A stretch of 64,000 nucleotides of DNA, from NCBI GenBank assembly GCA_029204225.1, contig CM055107.1, forward strand, positions 50,349,227 to 50,413,226, read 5' to 3'. The first letter of the stretch is position 1. Each line of letters opens with the position of its first letter. A program made the translations under genes and the position numbers. This document shows, in pieces, positions 32,730 through 44,294 of this stretch. Source of the DNA: Diphasiastrum complanatum. Its lineage: Eukaryota > Streptophyta > Lycopodiopsida > Lycopodiales > Lycopodiaceae. Below the pieces are notes generated by a model. The model did no database searches and had not been told where the DNA came from. It saw only the letters and a list, made by a program, of their open reading frames with translations.

Positions 32730-35291
32730 TTGCTGTTGCATCAGAAAATGAAGATCAACTCTGGCACAAAAGAATGTATTATTTGAACATGAGAAGCCTC
32801 TATGAGTTGAGCAGAAAAGACATTGTGATATGTCTAAAGATATCCAGACTAGACATCGACTTTTGTGAAGCCTGCCAAAAAGGCAAAAAGCATCAAAGTC
32901 CATTTATACATGAAGGAAAGAGAGCCAAGGAAGTACTTGAGCTCGTCCATTCAGATGTCTGTGGGCCAATGAAAGTTGATTCGCACTCGGGATCAAGGTA
33001 CTTCTTGACATTCATTGATGATTACAGCCAAATGATGATGATCTATTATTTAAAGAAGAAATCTGAAGTGTTTGACTCTTTCAAGAAGTTCGTGGCATTC
33101 ACAGAGAGACACACTATACAAAAAAGTGCAGATTGTCAAATTTGACAATGGAGGTGAGTACAAGAGCAAGGAGTTTTCAAATTTATGCCAAATAAGATAT
33201 AGAGCATCAATTCACTCATGCATACACACCCAAACATAATGTTGTCACATAAAGAAGAAACATGACACTAGTCGAATGAGCCATATGCATGATGGCACAG
33301 GCTCAATTGTTGAAATATCGTATGAAATGTGGACAAGCAAGAGGCCCAATCTGTCATACATGCGTGTGTTCGAATGTGCAACATAAAAGCACATACCAAA
33401 AAAACAAACTCGATGAAAAGTCAGAGCAAACAGTCATGGTCGGATACTCGAACAGATCACAGGTCTACAGACTCTATCACCCAACCACGAAAAAAGTTGT
33501 GTCGAGTCGAGATGTGAAGTTCAACGAATCCAAATTTCTAGGATTGAAGGAAGACAGAGGCCATGAGATTTTCACACTACTACCAATTCAAGAGGGAGAT
33601 TGAGGCCAAACATCAGATCAGAGCATTGAGCCCTAGACTCCTGAGTAGCAAGAAGCTGAAGATCAACCTAAGAAAGATGAAATAATTGAGCAGTGACAAA
33701 CGGGACCTAGACGGTCAACAAGACAAAGAAGACCTCCACAACGATACACTGACAATCTTCAATGGAGCAAAGATACATAGTTTGAATTCTGCAAATTCAC
33801 TGAAGAATCAAATACATATCAGGAAGGTATCTAGATTCCAGAAGGAGAATTTTGGAAGTAGGGAATGTTAGAAGAGATCGAGTCGATGAGGTCCAATGAG
33901 GCGTGGACACTCGAGCCACTTCCCAAAGACAAAAGAATCGTTGACTACAAATGGGTATACAAAAGAAAAGTCAAATCAGATGGCGCTGTCAGATGCTACA
34001 AGGCCAGACTTGTGGCCAAGGGCTACACACAAATATATGACATCGACTATTTGGATACGTACTCACCAATGGTCAAAATGGTGAGCGTTCGATTGCTCCT
34101 CGCATACGCAGCACAATACAATATGGAGATACACCAGATTGATGTGAAGACAGCCTTTTTCCATGGAGATCTAGAGGAAGAAATCTCCATGAAGCAGCTT
34201 GAAGGATTCGAAGACCTCGACAATCCACAATATGTTTGTCGGTTACAATAATGTATTTATGGTCTGAAGCAAGCATCACAAGCTTGGTGCAAGAAGCTCG
34301 ACAATCTTCTGAAGTATCTAGCCTTCGCTCCTACTCAACCAAACTGCAATGTATATATAAAAAGAGTAGGAAGAAGTTTTGTGATTTTGACTATTTTTGT
34401 GGACGATTCCCTAGGAAACTCCTTGATACTAATTAAAAAAAGAAGAGTCAGATATTTGTAAGTTATGAAATCAAAAATCTGGGAGAAACAACTAAATGTC
34501 TTGGACTGGAGATAAAAAAGGATCAAATCAGAGGAGTATTGCATTTGAGTTAATCTGAATACGCCAAAAGGGTGCTGAAGCAGTAGCGAATGATGGACTA
34601 CAAAGAAAATGCCACACCAATGATAGTTGGAGCCAGACTGACAAAGAAAGATTGCCCGAACACGGATGAGAAGAGATAGAGGATGGAAGGTATTCCATAC
34701 CAAAACCTGATCGGTAGTCTGATGTACCTCGCAATCTGTACCAGACCTGACTTGGCCTTCTCTATCTATGCATTGAGCCAATTTTCTTCGAATCCTGGCA
34801 TGGCGCATTGGCAAATGGCAAAACGAATTCTACAATATCTAAAGGGCACCCGAAATATGGGATTGAACTACAAAGCAGACAAAGAAGAAAAATTGTTCGA
34901 GCTGCAATACTATAGTGATGCAAGCTGGGCAAGCTACAAAGATGACAACAAATCAGTAATAGGAGGATGTAGCATCAAATGTGGCAAATGAGGTGGTATG
35001 GTTGAGATGATGTTAGATGCAATTGGCATACAACAAAGAGAACCATGCACCATGATGATGGATTCACAGAGTGCCATAAACCTATCTCAGAATCCAATCT
35101 TCCATTCAAAAATCAAACACATTCCCCTTAAGTACCATCACATTCGAGACCTGATCTCGAAAGGAGAGCTGAGTATTCAACACATAAAGTCAAGGGACAT
35201 GGTTGCAGATTTGCTCACGAAGCTGCTCAACAAACCATTGTTCGAAAAACAAAGAAGAGCAATGGGGCTGAACAAACACAACAAAGGTTAA
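32722..35291 (+). pseudogene. Copia D pol: integrase, RT and RNase H
   Basis: Integrase starts at LAVASENEDQLWHKRM (the second zinc His is Tyr here), CEAC, VHSDVCGPM and FIDDYSQ. It is broken near 33130 where FDNGGEYKS lies in another frame; GVAERRN is reduced to VVT-stop-RRN. Its C-terminus (33289-33603) has VMVGYSNRSQVYRLYHP and SRDVKFNESKF. RT runs 33865-34680: [64 protein letters not shown], then IFVDDS in place of YVDD, and LGLEIKKD. After a stop, RT continues IPYQNLIGSLMYLAICTRPDLAF (34690). RNase H has YYSDASWASYKDDNKS, a deletion at 34990 removing the AEY helix, then MMDSQSAINLSQ and HIPLKYHHIRD, ending at 35291. A GGGAG polypurine end (35302-35306) and LTR D follow. Confidence 0.9.
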
Positions 35292-35306
35292 ACGTTCAAC
35301 AGGGAG

Positions 35307-35927
35307 TGTTGAAAATGGTGAACTCATGCAACCATTCCCTAGTGTTTTTCGTAGACAAAACAAAGGCCGAAAGAAAAATGTTCATTTTTGCAACTATGTG
35401 TTTGACTAATCGAACGCAAGACTTTTGACGTTCGTCCCAACAGCCAAACAATGAAGATGCCCGAACAGAAAACATGAAGTGAAGTAAAACAATTCGATCT
35501 GATAGTTGGCAGCTCGGGCAGCTCGACGGGTGTGGAGCCTTGAACTACCACTCTCAGCCGCCAAGGGCCACATCATCAGGGGACAACTAACTAATAGTTT
35601 AGGATTAAGCATGTCTTGTAAATTGTTACTTAGTGACTCACAAATTTATCTCATATATAATAATAAAATAGGATGAACAACGGAAGAGAGAGAGAGAGGA
35701 GAGACGTAGCAAAAGGAAGAATAAATACTCACAGAAAAACACTATGAGCTATGCATGAAAGTCTGCCAACGAGCAAAACATAGCGTATTGGTGAGAGGAG
35801 TGATAGGCCGCCAATGAGCGAGTCACTGATCAACTCACTCATAAAGAAAATACAAAATGCAATTGTTCTCTTCTCTCGATCTCTCATCATTCATGTCGTT
35901 TGTTTTGATAAGAATGATTTTGTGTCA
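35307..35927 (+). repeat. Copia D 3' LTR (second copy)
   Basis: TGTTGAAAATGG follows the polypurine end. The LTR contains a TATATAATA box near 35653, a GAGAGAGAG run, and the CCAACGAGC / GCGAGTCACTGA blocks also found in the first copy. The end at TGTGTCA (35927) is where the two copies stop matching. Confidence 0.65.
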
Positions 35928-36082
35928 GTGGCCGGTAGTCATTTGCTTAGGTTCCTGAATTAATTTCGCAAGCCAGCCCAAATAGATGGCAAAAGCCAGG
36001 TGTCGACAAGATCAAGATCCATGTCTGCCGAAACCAAAAACGTCGTAAAAATCTACATAGATTTGGTTGTTTCTTTGGATTA

Positions 36083-36730
36083 TGTAGAAAAAATACTAGG
36101 AATTCTTCTTCAGAGAACACGATGAAAATTTGAATAAATCAAACTAATATCTGTGTCTTCAATCATGTCTAATTCTGGTTTATGTACTAATAGAGCAATT
36201 TCTACTTCGATTGAATAAAGCATGCGGATTTAGGAGATATATGCGTGAGTGTGATAGCCAATTTTAGATTATCAGAAACAACTGATAAAATCATCTGTTG
36301 AAAAACTTTGATGAATTGAATTTTTATAATTCTGATTCCGATTCTTCAGTATACATATCTTGCTGTCTTATTGTCTGTTAATTACAATGAATAAGTGCAC
36401 ATGTATTTATATTGTCACTGGATAGGTCTTTTGACCTTTTTCCATCTATAACAATCAATCTAATCATTAAGACAGTTGATATTCAACAATGTTATGTTTC
36501 TAGACTCGAAAGGTTTTTATTCAAGACAGTTTATCTGTCGAGTGCGTTTCGAGTTTGAATTCGAGTTTGAACAAGAATAAAAATGTTTCGAGTTTGGTTT
36601 CGAATTCGAGTTCTAGTTGAAAAATATTTCGAGTTTGGTTTTGAATTCGAGTTCAAGTTTCTCAGCCTTTGTCAATTAGATTGTGCACTTTGTTGGTAGA
36701 ACCGATATTTGTCTGTTGAGGTGTTCTACA
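36083..36730 (-). repeat. Copia E 3' LTR (minus strand)
   Basis: On the minus strand it starts TGTAGAACACC right after the tract TTTGAGAGGGAGC and ends TTTTTCTACA, giving 648 bp with TGTAGAA/TTCTACA inverted ends. Part of it recurs at 43961-44290. A region of repeated GAGTT(T/C)GA words (36.54-36.66 kb) lies in U3. Confidence 0.75.
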
Positions 36731-36764
36731 GCTCCCTCTCAAAGTGGGCAGTTGGATTAACCCC

Positions 36765-37500
36765 AAAATCTTATTCGCTGCTTCTCGAACAAAGCTTTAT
36801 TGAGTGGCTTTGTAAAGATTTCAGCTATTATTTCCTCTGTATTTATGAAGACTGTCTTCAGAATCTTCTTTTCAACTAAGTATTGAATAACATGATACTT
36901 GATAGCTATATGTTTTGATCTTTCGTAAGATAGATTGCTGAAGTATTATCCATTAGTAAGACATAAGGTTCATAAATAGTTTCATCAAATCCTTTCAACA
37001 TTTGTTTGATCCAAATCAGCTCGTTTGCCATCTTAGCTACTGCTACATATTTGGCCTCACATGAAGATTGAGCTACTGCTATTTGCTTCTTGATTATCGA
37101 AAGTATGGTTGTGCCAGATGCAAGAGTACAACCTCCTGAAATACTTTTGCTATTATCCTTCATGGATGCCTAGCTTGCATCACTGTAAGATTCAATCTGA
37201 AATCCAGTTTCCTTCGAATAACACAGTCTATAGTCTTCCAATTCTTGGAGATATTGCACTACTCTTTTCGCTAACTTCCAATGTAATGATCCTAGGTTTT
37301 GATTAAATTGCCTTAGCCTGTATATTGCAAATGCTATATCAGTTTTGATGTTGTCTGCAAGATACAACAATGATCCAATCAACTTTTGATAGGGTGTATT
37401 GGCCATTTGTTTTTCTTCTTCAAGAGTCTACGGACAATCTGCCTTACTCCGTATTGTTCCAGGTATCATGGGAGTATACACACCTTTGCATTTGAGCATG
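36765..37500 (-). pseudogene. Copia E RT C-terminus and RNase H
   Basis: Minus strand. RT end: FNMLKCKGVYTPMIPG, then EEEKQMANTPYQKLIGSLLYLAD, DIAFAIYRLRQF and HWKLAKRVVQYLQ. RNase H: ESYSDAS-stop-ASMKDNSKSISGG, KKQIAVAQSSCEAKYVAVAKMANELIWIKQML and MDNTSAIYLTKDQ. After a frameshift it reads ERSKHIAIKYHVIQ and EIFTKPLNKALFEKQR, stopping at about 36765. Three disruptions are visible. At 37500 it meets a plus-strand integrase scrap of family B. Confidence 0.85.
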
Positions 37501-37680
37501 TTGAAATCTATCTACTAAAGAGCAAGGATGAAGTGTATGATGTCTTTATCAAGTTCAAGAATGCAAGGGAGAACCAATTTCCACAAAGATCAAGTGCTTA
37601 AGGAGTGACAATGGTGGTGAGTACATATCTACCAAGTTGAAGGCCTTTTATGATGAGCATGGGATCAAGAGGGAGTAGAA
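37500..37680 (+). pseudogene. Copia B integrase scrap
   Basis: About 170 bp almost identical to 29543-29713 of copia B: IYLLKSKDEVYDV, KFKNARENQF, then SDNGGEYIS in a shifted frame after a one-base deletion, and EHGIKRE. Both ends are abrupt; LTR F sequence follows. Confidence 0.85.
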
Positions 37681-37689
37681 ACTCGAGCC

Positions 37690-38190
37690 ACAATAAATGC
37701 ATAATGTCCTAAGTTTCCATAGTGACATGCAAAGCATGCAATCACTCTAATGGACACATGCATGTAGATTTGTACATGGCTAGTTGAGAAGGAGAAAGTA
37801 GGTAGAAGTTAGGTGCAACCTATGCATGCTAGCAGTTAGGTGTCAAGTTAATAGTTGTTTGCACTTGAATAGGTGTAGGATGTGCATTGAATGCGAGTAC
37901 CACAAATTTTGGCTCTCCTATATAAGTACATATCATTCTCATTCACAGAGTAATGAAGAACCAAAGTTTTGTAGCTATCCCATGCTTGGTTGGATCTAAA
38001 CTGTTCTTTCTTGTTATCTCTCTAGCTCTCTCTCTCTCTAACTCGTGTTGAGGCTAATGCTTATGCATTGTAATCTTGTACTTTTAATCATTCTTTGATT
38101 TATTGCTATCATAGTCTATTGATTAGCATGCTAGATTGTGAATTAGCCATATCTTCTGAAGTAGATCTTGTTGAACAATCTAGAATCAGG
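37690..38190 (+). repeat. Copia F LTR fragment
   Basis: Matches the LTR before gag F (45.43-45.93 kb) through blocks such as CATAGTGACATGCAA, AATGGACACATGCATG, ATGAAGAACCAAAG and GCATGCTAGATTGTG. A TATATAAG box is at 37919-37926. It diverges near 38190, before the PBS, so it is a broken copy. Confidence 0.75.
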
Positions 38191-38269
38191 TTATAGTGCC
38201 AATCACAAAGCTTAATTAAGATCAGTCACTCTTGTGGACATTCCCCACACATGTGAATTTTGGAATTTT

Positions 38270-38527
38270 CAACAATTTGTACCAGACCCGATCTGGCCTT
38301 CTCTGTCTATGCATTGAGCCAATTCTGTTCCAATCCTGGTCTAGCACATTGGAAAATGGCCAAACGAATCCTACAGTATCTGAAGGGTACCCATAATGTT
38401 GGATTAACCTACAGAGCTAGAAACGAAGAAAAAGAATTTGAGCTGCATCACTATAGTGATGCAAGCTAGGCGAGCTGCAAAGATGACAACAAGTCCATTA
38501 CTGGAGGATGTACGATAGCGTGTGGAC
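38270..38527 (+). pseudogene. Copia D RT/RNase H scrap
   Basis: About 250 bp matching 16465-16722 at roughly 93 percent by eye: TRPDLAFSVYALSQFCSNPGL, AKRILQYLKGTHNVG, HHYSDAS, a stop in place of Trp, then KDDNKSITGG. It keeps the bases deleted in the 16.67-kb copy. Confidence 0.85.
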
Positions 38528-38590
38528 CCTTGTCATTGATTGTTGATAAGCGGTGAAATTGGTTAGAAACATTGTCTGCATAAATGAACA
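38528..38590. repeat. ~60-bp direct repeat, partner at 39752-39815
   Basis: CCTTGTCATTGATTGTTGATA, AGTGG/AGCGG and AAATTGG(C/T)TA.AA words occur in the same order at both places, followed by CATAAATGAAC in each. The two copies bracket the RNase H scrap and LTR-like DNA at 38.64-39.75 kb. Confidence 0.6.
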
Positions 38591-38639
38591 ATCAATACTT
38601 GGATCACTCATGTATGCAATGGTTGAAAGGCTCTTGTAA

Positions 38640-39140
38640 GATTCATGAGATATATACGAGCTACAACGGACTAGTGCATCTGCTATGGGGAAGTTGACAA
38701 CGACAATGTCCATTGGCTTAGTGCAAGATGGGGAGGAAATAGAGATATTCGTAAATCCATGTCTGGCTTTACATTCTTCCTCAAATGACGGTCATATCTC
38801 TTGGAACAGTCTTAAGCAAACCTCTATTGCTCTTTCCTCTACAGAAGCAAAGTACATTGTTGTTTCTCAAGCTCTTAAAGAAGCATTTTGGTTGAGAAAT
38901 TTACTGTAAGATATTAGTCTAAATTAGTACACCCCGACAATTATATTTTGTAATAATCAAAGTGTCATTGCCTTATCGGCCAACCCTAGATTTCACTTTA
39001 GGCGTAAGCACATTGAAATTTGATATCACTATGTGAGGGGTAAGATTCTTGACAAAGAGGTGAGCTTAACATACTGTCAGACACAAGACATAATTGCGGA
39101 TGTGTTTACCAATGCATTGAGCATTATTTCGGAAATAGGA
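38640..39140 (+). pseudogene. Copia RNase H scrap of another lineage
   Basis: Reads ISWNSLKQTSIALSSTEAKYIVVSQALKEAFWLRNLL, then after a stop IIFCNNQSVIALSANPRFHFRRKHIEI and YHYVRGKILDKEV, with ADVFTNALS at the end. These are the E and D motifs of copia RNase H. Its STEAKY form differs from families D, E and H in the window, so it is a separate lineage. At least three stops. Confidence 0.75.
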
Positions 39141-40144
39141 TAGATAATAGTAGCGGAAACTTTCTACTTCCAATGCATGACTACACCTAAAAAAAAATGA
39201 ACAAAACAGTAGTGATAGAATCACATTCAATCTTTAGCAACTAACTTTGGAATCGCTAGATACTAAGTGATTACGTAGCCAAACATGAAGTATTGAATTC
39301 TCAGACAATTTCTATCAGTTACAGTGAAAATACAGAGATGCATGCATTCTGACATATATTGAACACAATAAAGGATAGTATTGATTTAGAAAAAGAAATC
39401 AGATGCTAATGAGCGCAAGACAATAACGGATAAAAATCGTGCACTCTAAGTTGTCTCTGAGTAATTGAGAATAAGTCTGATAATACGTAGCTATGATGAT
39501 AAGCAATAGCGCAATAACAACTCTAAAATATAACTTTAAAAGACTGAGCTAGAATGCTCAAGAGAGTTCAAGCTTGAATTCTTGATAGAGAGCTAACTAC
39601 AATACTTGTTGATTGATCTCTTTGATTATTTTCTGAATTTTTTGACTTGAAATTGTATGAATATGAATAGCTATTTATACTACAAAATTAGGTTGTCAAT
39701 TGCGATTGCCAGTTGGTTGATCTCCGCTGGCATCCATTTGGTTCCTTGTCATTGATTGTTGATAAGTGGTGGAAATTGGCTATAAAGCGTCTGTCTACAT
39801 AAATGAACCAAACTGTCACTTCTATAGAAATGAACTAAAACAGCCACATAAGATAAAAACAACGTGTGCATTACAGTTACTATATCATTAATGATCTTTT
39901 TCTTGGGCGCTGCGTAACAAACTTGTCACACCATGTAGCGTGTCGGTGCAAGAGATACTACATCTCTCACAAATTATATCAGACAGTCTCGCTTACAAGT
40001 GGACTCTTGGACATCTGCTGGCAGTTCTATGCCTAGCTCACATTGATGTTCAACCGATTCTCTCGTGTTCATCTCATTTATATATGGATTAAGAGAAATG
40101 GTTTAGTCTAATCAGTGATTACAAGAATGGCTAGTTAAACATAT
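39141..40144 (-). repeat. Copia K-type LTR, minus strand, degraded
   Basis: The minus strand of 39.95-40.03 kb reads CCA.AGTCCACTTGTAAGCGAGAC followed by a TTTGTGAGAGA block. LTR K at 23.64-23.68 kb has the same order. The remaining sequence is LTR-like and non-coding, with no termini identified. Confidence 0.45.
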
Positions 40145-40780
40145 TCTAACGGCACTCAGTTTGTCGTTGGCATTGTTTGTGGAGGTGGGTCTCCTCCTGG
40201 TACTTTGCTTGATCTCCTTTGTACTTGGAAACAACAAATGTCTAGACAATCTATTGTTCTTGATCTCGACTATCCTCGTGATAAAGTCAAGTTACCTGTC
40301 TATCAAGATTGTCTAGTTGGTAAACAAACTAGGAAACCATTTAAATCAAGCCATCAGCATACTACTAGAGAATTGTTAGACATTGTACATTCAGACATTT
40401 GTGGCCCAATGAAAAATCCTTCGCTAAAGGATGCAAAGTATTTTATAACTTTTATTGATAAATTTTCCAGAAGGACTATGGTGTACTTTATAAAGAAGAA
40501 ATTAGAAGCCTTCAATTGTCACTAGTCGAAGCTCCTATTCATTGCAATATCATTGATTGCAAATGGATCTTTAAGATCAAATACAATGCCAATGGAGCAA
40601 TTGATCAAAGGAAGGAAAGACTGGTAGCATGAGGATTCACTCAGATCCCCAATGTTGACTACAGTGAGACTTTCAGTCCAGTACTCAAGCATTCGTCGAT
40701 CCGAGCCCTCCTATAATATGCTACAGCTGCCAAACTCAAATTGCATCAACTTGATGTACAGTCTAAGTTACTTTCTAAAG
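40145..40780 (+). pseudogene. Copia integrase fused to RT by internal deletion
   Basis: 40145-40520 encodes integrase parts: LPVYQDCLVGKQTRKPF (CEAC-type region with one Cys), VHSDICGPM, FITFIDKFSRRTMVYFIKKKLEAF. Directly after a TAG the sequence becomes RT: CNIIDCKWIFKIK, ERLVA-stop-GFTQIPNVDYSETFSPVLKHSSI and KLHQLDVQSK. The DDE second and third acidic motifs and the integrase C-terminus are therefore deleted. It ends at a fragment of LTR B. Confidence 0.8.
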
Positions 40781-40796
40781 TCTTGTATGTACAAAA

Positions 40797-40905
40797 TGTG
40801 AAAGATTTCAGATCCTTAAGATCCAATCTACTTGAATGATCTTTGGTTAGAAAGAGAAATACACTACCAATTTCACCAATGTAGAAAAATCATTGGTGAA
40901 AGTAG
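40797..40905 (-). repeat. Inverted fragment of copia B LTR
   Basis: TGTGAAAGATTTCAGATCC onward is the reverse complement of the last ~100 bp of LTR B (27265-27364). It stops matching at about 40905. Confidence 0.8.
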
Positions 40906-41925
40906 CTTGATCATCGATTTATTCAGTCATCGACAACTTCCAGGCTTTACTCGTTGGAAAAATTTCCAGTTGTAAGCCCAAGCTGTATATCATAATGGCT
41001 AATTATCAAATAGATTTTGCATTTGGTTGTCTCGGTACTTATTGCTTTCATGTAGTTCCATAACAATTTTGCCCAATGTTGGCTACTACGTGTTAAAAAT
41101 TTAGGGGGCCATCACTATTAGGTGATGCCGGGAGAATTTCCAAGGAGATGGGAAAATTGTCTCACCCCACAAGAACTTCATTCATATCCATTTGCTCTAC
41201 TTAACCGAGAAATTATGTTCAGTTAAGAATCAATACGGGTATAAGTTCTCTAATAAAGCAATGTCCAAAAAAACATAGTTTTTACAGACCATAACGTGCT
41301 TGTTAAAGTTATACCAATGAATTTTGCAAATGGAGTCCAAGCAATAACAATGCCGAAAAAACCTTTGTCGATGCAATGCAATCCAGTTTACACAATTATG
41401 TAGGCCATTACAACTTATTGTAGTGTTAACTGCATTAGCAAAATCATTGTTTGTATTCCCAATAAGTAGGAAAAACATAAAAAAACCATACCTGTCCCCC
41501 CCCCCCCCCCCCCTCCCCCCCCCCCTTTTTCCTCCATTACCTAACATTCAAACACACTACTAGTTAACTTAGAGAAAAATTAAAGCTTATCCACCCACAG
41601 AATAGGCAATCCTGTAAACCATACCATATGTATAATGGCTTTACTGATTCACATAAGCCTGCAAACACTGTTAGTTTGTCAAAAAATCCAACATAAACCT
41701 GTGAATCACCAAGAAACCACCATGAAAATCCTGTAAGAAACCACCAACACTCACAACCAGTGATTAGTCTTTTTTGTGCTTTAGAGGAATTTGAATTTTC
41801 ACCACTTGTTGCTTACTCCTTTTTCTCAAAAGTATGTCAAAATTCCGTATCACACAACGGAAAAGTCCCCACACAATTCGAGATTCTATTTTGAACACAC
41901 AACAATGGCAAAACATGCTTATAAT
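40906..41925. other. 1 kb of unassigned DNA including a poly-C tract
   Basis: A 30-base C run with one T lies at 41496-41525. A minus-strand frame at 41547-41230 owes its Gly start to this tract, and the rest (CNGLHNCVNW, HWYNFNKHVMVC) is not recognisable. No other feature seen. Confidence 0.4.
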
Positions 41926-42690
41926 TAGCTCTGATACCAATATAAAGTCCTCAATCCAAGGATCCTATTCTAAGCATGCCAATCACTTAGCAACACAAGG
42001 GAACATGATGGTGGACAAACCAACCCAACCAAACCTAGATCGAACGGATCTAGCCCCCAAGCTATGGATCAATTGCTCAAAGAGGAATGAGGCATCTCGC
42101 TAGCAACATCCTGCCACCAGTCATGCTATCAAGCATACACTAGTGAGAGTCTAATAGGTATACTTATACCCTCTAAGGCCCATGCACCACTAGTAGTGCA
42201 CTGTGACACCTCACTGGACACCTTTGCAACCTATCTGGGCCACGTCATCTAGTTCCCCAATGACTCACTGATAGACCTATACCAATCCACCATCAAGTGT
42301 TTAGGCCTACAATCATTAATTATGACCATGTACACATAAGGGCCCCAATTCCCTTATAGTCACAATTAACTTACGGGTTGTCAGTCTACCGGTCCCTAGC
42401 GTGGACATGCTACCCGAGACCAATCATGGGCATGACAATAACCTTCTAGAATAGGTTGAGTTTGAGTTAGGTAGGTTCAATCTTGATGTCATGCAAAAGT
42501 TTACATTACATGCAAAGTCATTCAGAGTGCATGCAACATGCAAAGTATTTTTCATGATCTACACATGTCTAGGTAATCTTGAGAGTTGACATGCAGTACA
42601 TGCAATATCCATGCATGCAATTTTACATGTGGATCGTTTAACTAAGTAGAGTGGACTTTCCATGCAACTCCACTGTAGGAATTTGAGCGT
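41926..42690 (-). repeat. PBS-like site and adjoining LTR-like sequence, minus strand
   Basis: The minus strand at 41939-41928 reads TGGTATCAGAGC, a tRNA-Met primer-binding site. The adjacent 41940-42690, which would be the 5' LTR, is G+C-richer than its surroundings, without stops-free coding frames. It does not have a clear TG/CA end next to the PBS (AATATAAAG there). Either the LTR end is degraded or it is of an unusual type. Confidence 0.4.
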
Positions 42691-42699
42691 CTTTGATGT

Positions 42700-42862
42700 A
42701 GGAAAACTTTGGCATGTTTTGCCATATTGTGAATACTAAGATTTTGGTGTTTTGGGCTCATTCTCTTTCTACCTGAGTTTTATGTGTTGATTTTCTCTCT
42801 TTACCCGAGAGCAGGCTGTTTTCTCCATAGTGAGCACTTAGAATAATTTTTGATATCCATTT
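42700..42862 (+). repeat. LTR C/G-type fragment
   Basis: TTTCTCTCTTTACCCGAGAGCAGG..., CTCCATAGTGA and CTTAGAATAATTTTT correspond to LTR C (32.28-32.36 kb) and, in reverse, to LTR G (8.10-8.20 kb). It abuts copia H RNase H at a junction that is also an inversion breakpoint (see findings). Confidence 0.5.
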
Positions 42863-42869
42863 CTGATAG

Positions 42870-43431
42870 CGCATTGGAAGGCAACTAAACGCATTTTGTG
42901 TTATGTGAAAGGCACTTCAAAGTATGGCTTGATTTACAAGGAGCATGATGGTTTACCTAAGTTGTGTGGCTATGTGGATGCAGATTGGGGAGGTGACTAT
43001 GATGATCATAGATCCACCACAGGGTATGTATTCCAGTTTTGTGGTAGTTGCTTCTCCTGGTCTAGTAAGAAACAAAGTACAATTGCTCTTTCCACCACAA
43101 AAGCAGAGTATAAGGCAATGTGTAGTGCAGCACATAAGCTATATGGTTGAGACAAATCTTGGAAGCAATTGGCATGAAGCAGAAAAATCCGACGACTTTA
43201 CATAGCGACAGTCAGAGTGGCATTCAGCTAGCAAAGAATCCAGTGTTCCATGCGAGAACTAAGCACATTGAGATTCAGTATCACTTTATACGTGAGAGGC
43301 TGTTGAGTCGTGAAATTCATGTTGTTCATTGTAGCACAGAAGAACAACTAGCTGATATTTTCACTAAGCCACTTACTGGAGAGAAGTTTGATAAGTTTAG
43401 ATCAAAGCTTTCTGTATTTAAAGTTTGTTGA
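42870..43431 (+). pseudogene. Copia H RNase H, 3' half of element H1
   Basis: HWKATKRILCYVKGTSKYGLIY, GYVDADWGGDYDDHRSTTGYVF, SWSSKKQSTIALSTTKAEYKAMCSAAH, a frameshift near 43140, then LRQILEAIGMKQKNP, HSDSQSGIQLAKNPVFH, TKHIEIQYHFIRERL and ADIFTKPLTG, stopping at 43431. All RNase H acidic residues are visible. It begins abruptly at 42870, lacking RT. Its best partner is the minus-strand gag-integrase at 48.26-50.42 kb. Confidence 0.9.
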
Positions 43432-43483
43432 CTTTAAAGCTATGTATATGACTGTATAAAAAGTAGACTCTAGTTTAAGGAAG

Positions 43484-43757
43484 AGAGTCAGAATTAAAGT
43501 ATAATTACTGTTTTACTGTACTGTGGGTCCTATCAGTGGATAATGATCAGTTGGCCTCACCACGAGGCAAGTCGACGGGACACGCGTCCCGCCAACGGCA
43601 ACCTGGGTCATGCATGGGTTGCCTGAGTGAACAACTATATGTACAGTGTAATTTCATTTTGAGAAATGCAGCTGCTATGTGAGCTTGTTGTGGAGAGTGT
43701 TTTATGTCTGTGTTACTGTGTAGCATGATCTGTGTTCCTGTGCAAAGAAAATTCTAA
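43484..43757 (+). repeat. Copia H 3' LTR of element H1
   Basis: Begins AGAGTCAGAATTAAAG after the purine tract TTTAAGGA and ends AAAATTCTAA. It is about 90 percent alike to the 5' LTR at 51562-51830 by eye, closer than to LTR H2. GTCTT (43758-43762) follows, the reverse complement of AAGAC beside the 5' LTR. Confidence 0.8.
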
Positions 43758-43762
43758 GTCTT

Positions 43763-43955
43763 AGGCCATGCATGGCCTTGTCTGGATCTTGTACTACATG
43801 CACTTGTCAAAACTTGTCGAGCATGCTTGCTACTAAAAAGTAATTCAAACCTTTGTTGGATTAGCTCAGACAACAACCATAGACTATGATTGAGCTGCAA
43901 CAAATCCAATTGTATAGAGAGTACTTAGTTTGATTCAGGCAAAGGAAACTGCAAA
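43763..43955 (-). repeat. 603-bp tandem repeat X, end of unit 0 (inverted)
   Basis: The reverse complement of this stretch matches 52265-52433, the end of repeat unit 1: AGGCAAAGGAAAC, CATAGTCTGTGGTTG, AGTGCATGTAGT and AAGGCCATGCATG in order. It stops where LTR E starts. Confidence 0.75.
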
Positions 43956-43960
43956 GAAAT

Positions 43961-44290
43961 TGTAGAAAAAATAGTAATAATTCCTCCACAAAGAACATGA
44001 TGAAAGTTTGAATAAATCAAACTAATATCAGTGTCTTCAATCGAGTCGGTATCTGATCTATGTACTAATAGAATGGTATTTGCTCTGATTAAATATGCGT
44101 GCGAAAATAATATGCAGAATTAAGAGACAACTTAAGACAATTTTAGACAAATAGAAACTATTGATCAAAAACAAATTTTTATAACTTTGAATTTGAATCA
44201 CCAATATACATCTCTTGTTGTCTTATCTTGATGTTATGTCTCTGATTGAATGAGTCTGAGAGTATCTTCAGTGTGAGAGTGTGAGAGTTA
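43961..44290 (-). repeat. Copia E LTR fragment, minus strand
   Basis: TGTAGAAAAAATA at 43961 is the end of LTR E (compare 36083). The match continues for about 300 bp (ATGAAAGTTTGAATAAATC, GTCTTCAATC), then joins directly to RT sequence, so the LTR start, RNase H and most of RT are deleted. Confidence 0.75.
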
Positions 44291-44294
44291 TGGT

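Noticed and set aside
41230-41547. Gly-rich protein on the minus strand
   Set aside because: Its start is made by the poly-C tract and the rest matches nothing recognisable.
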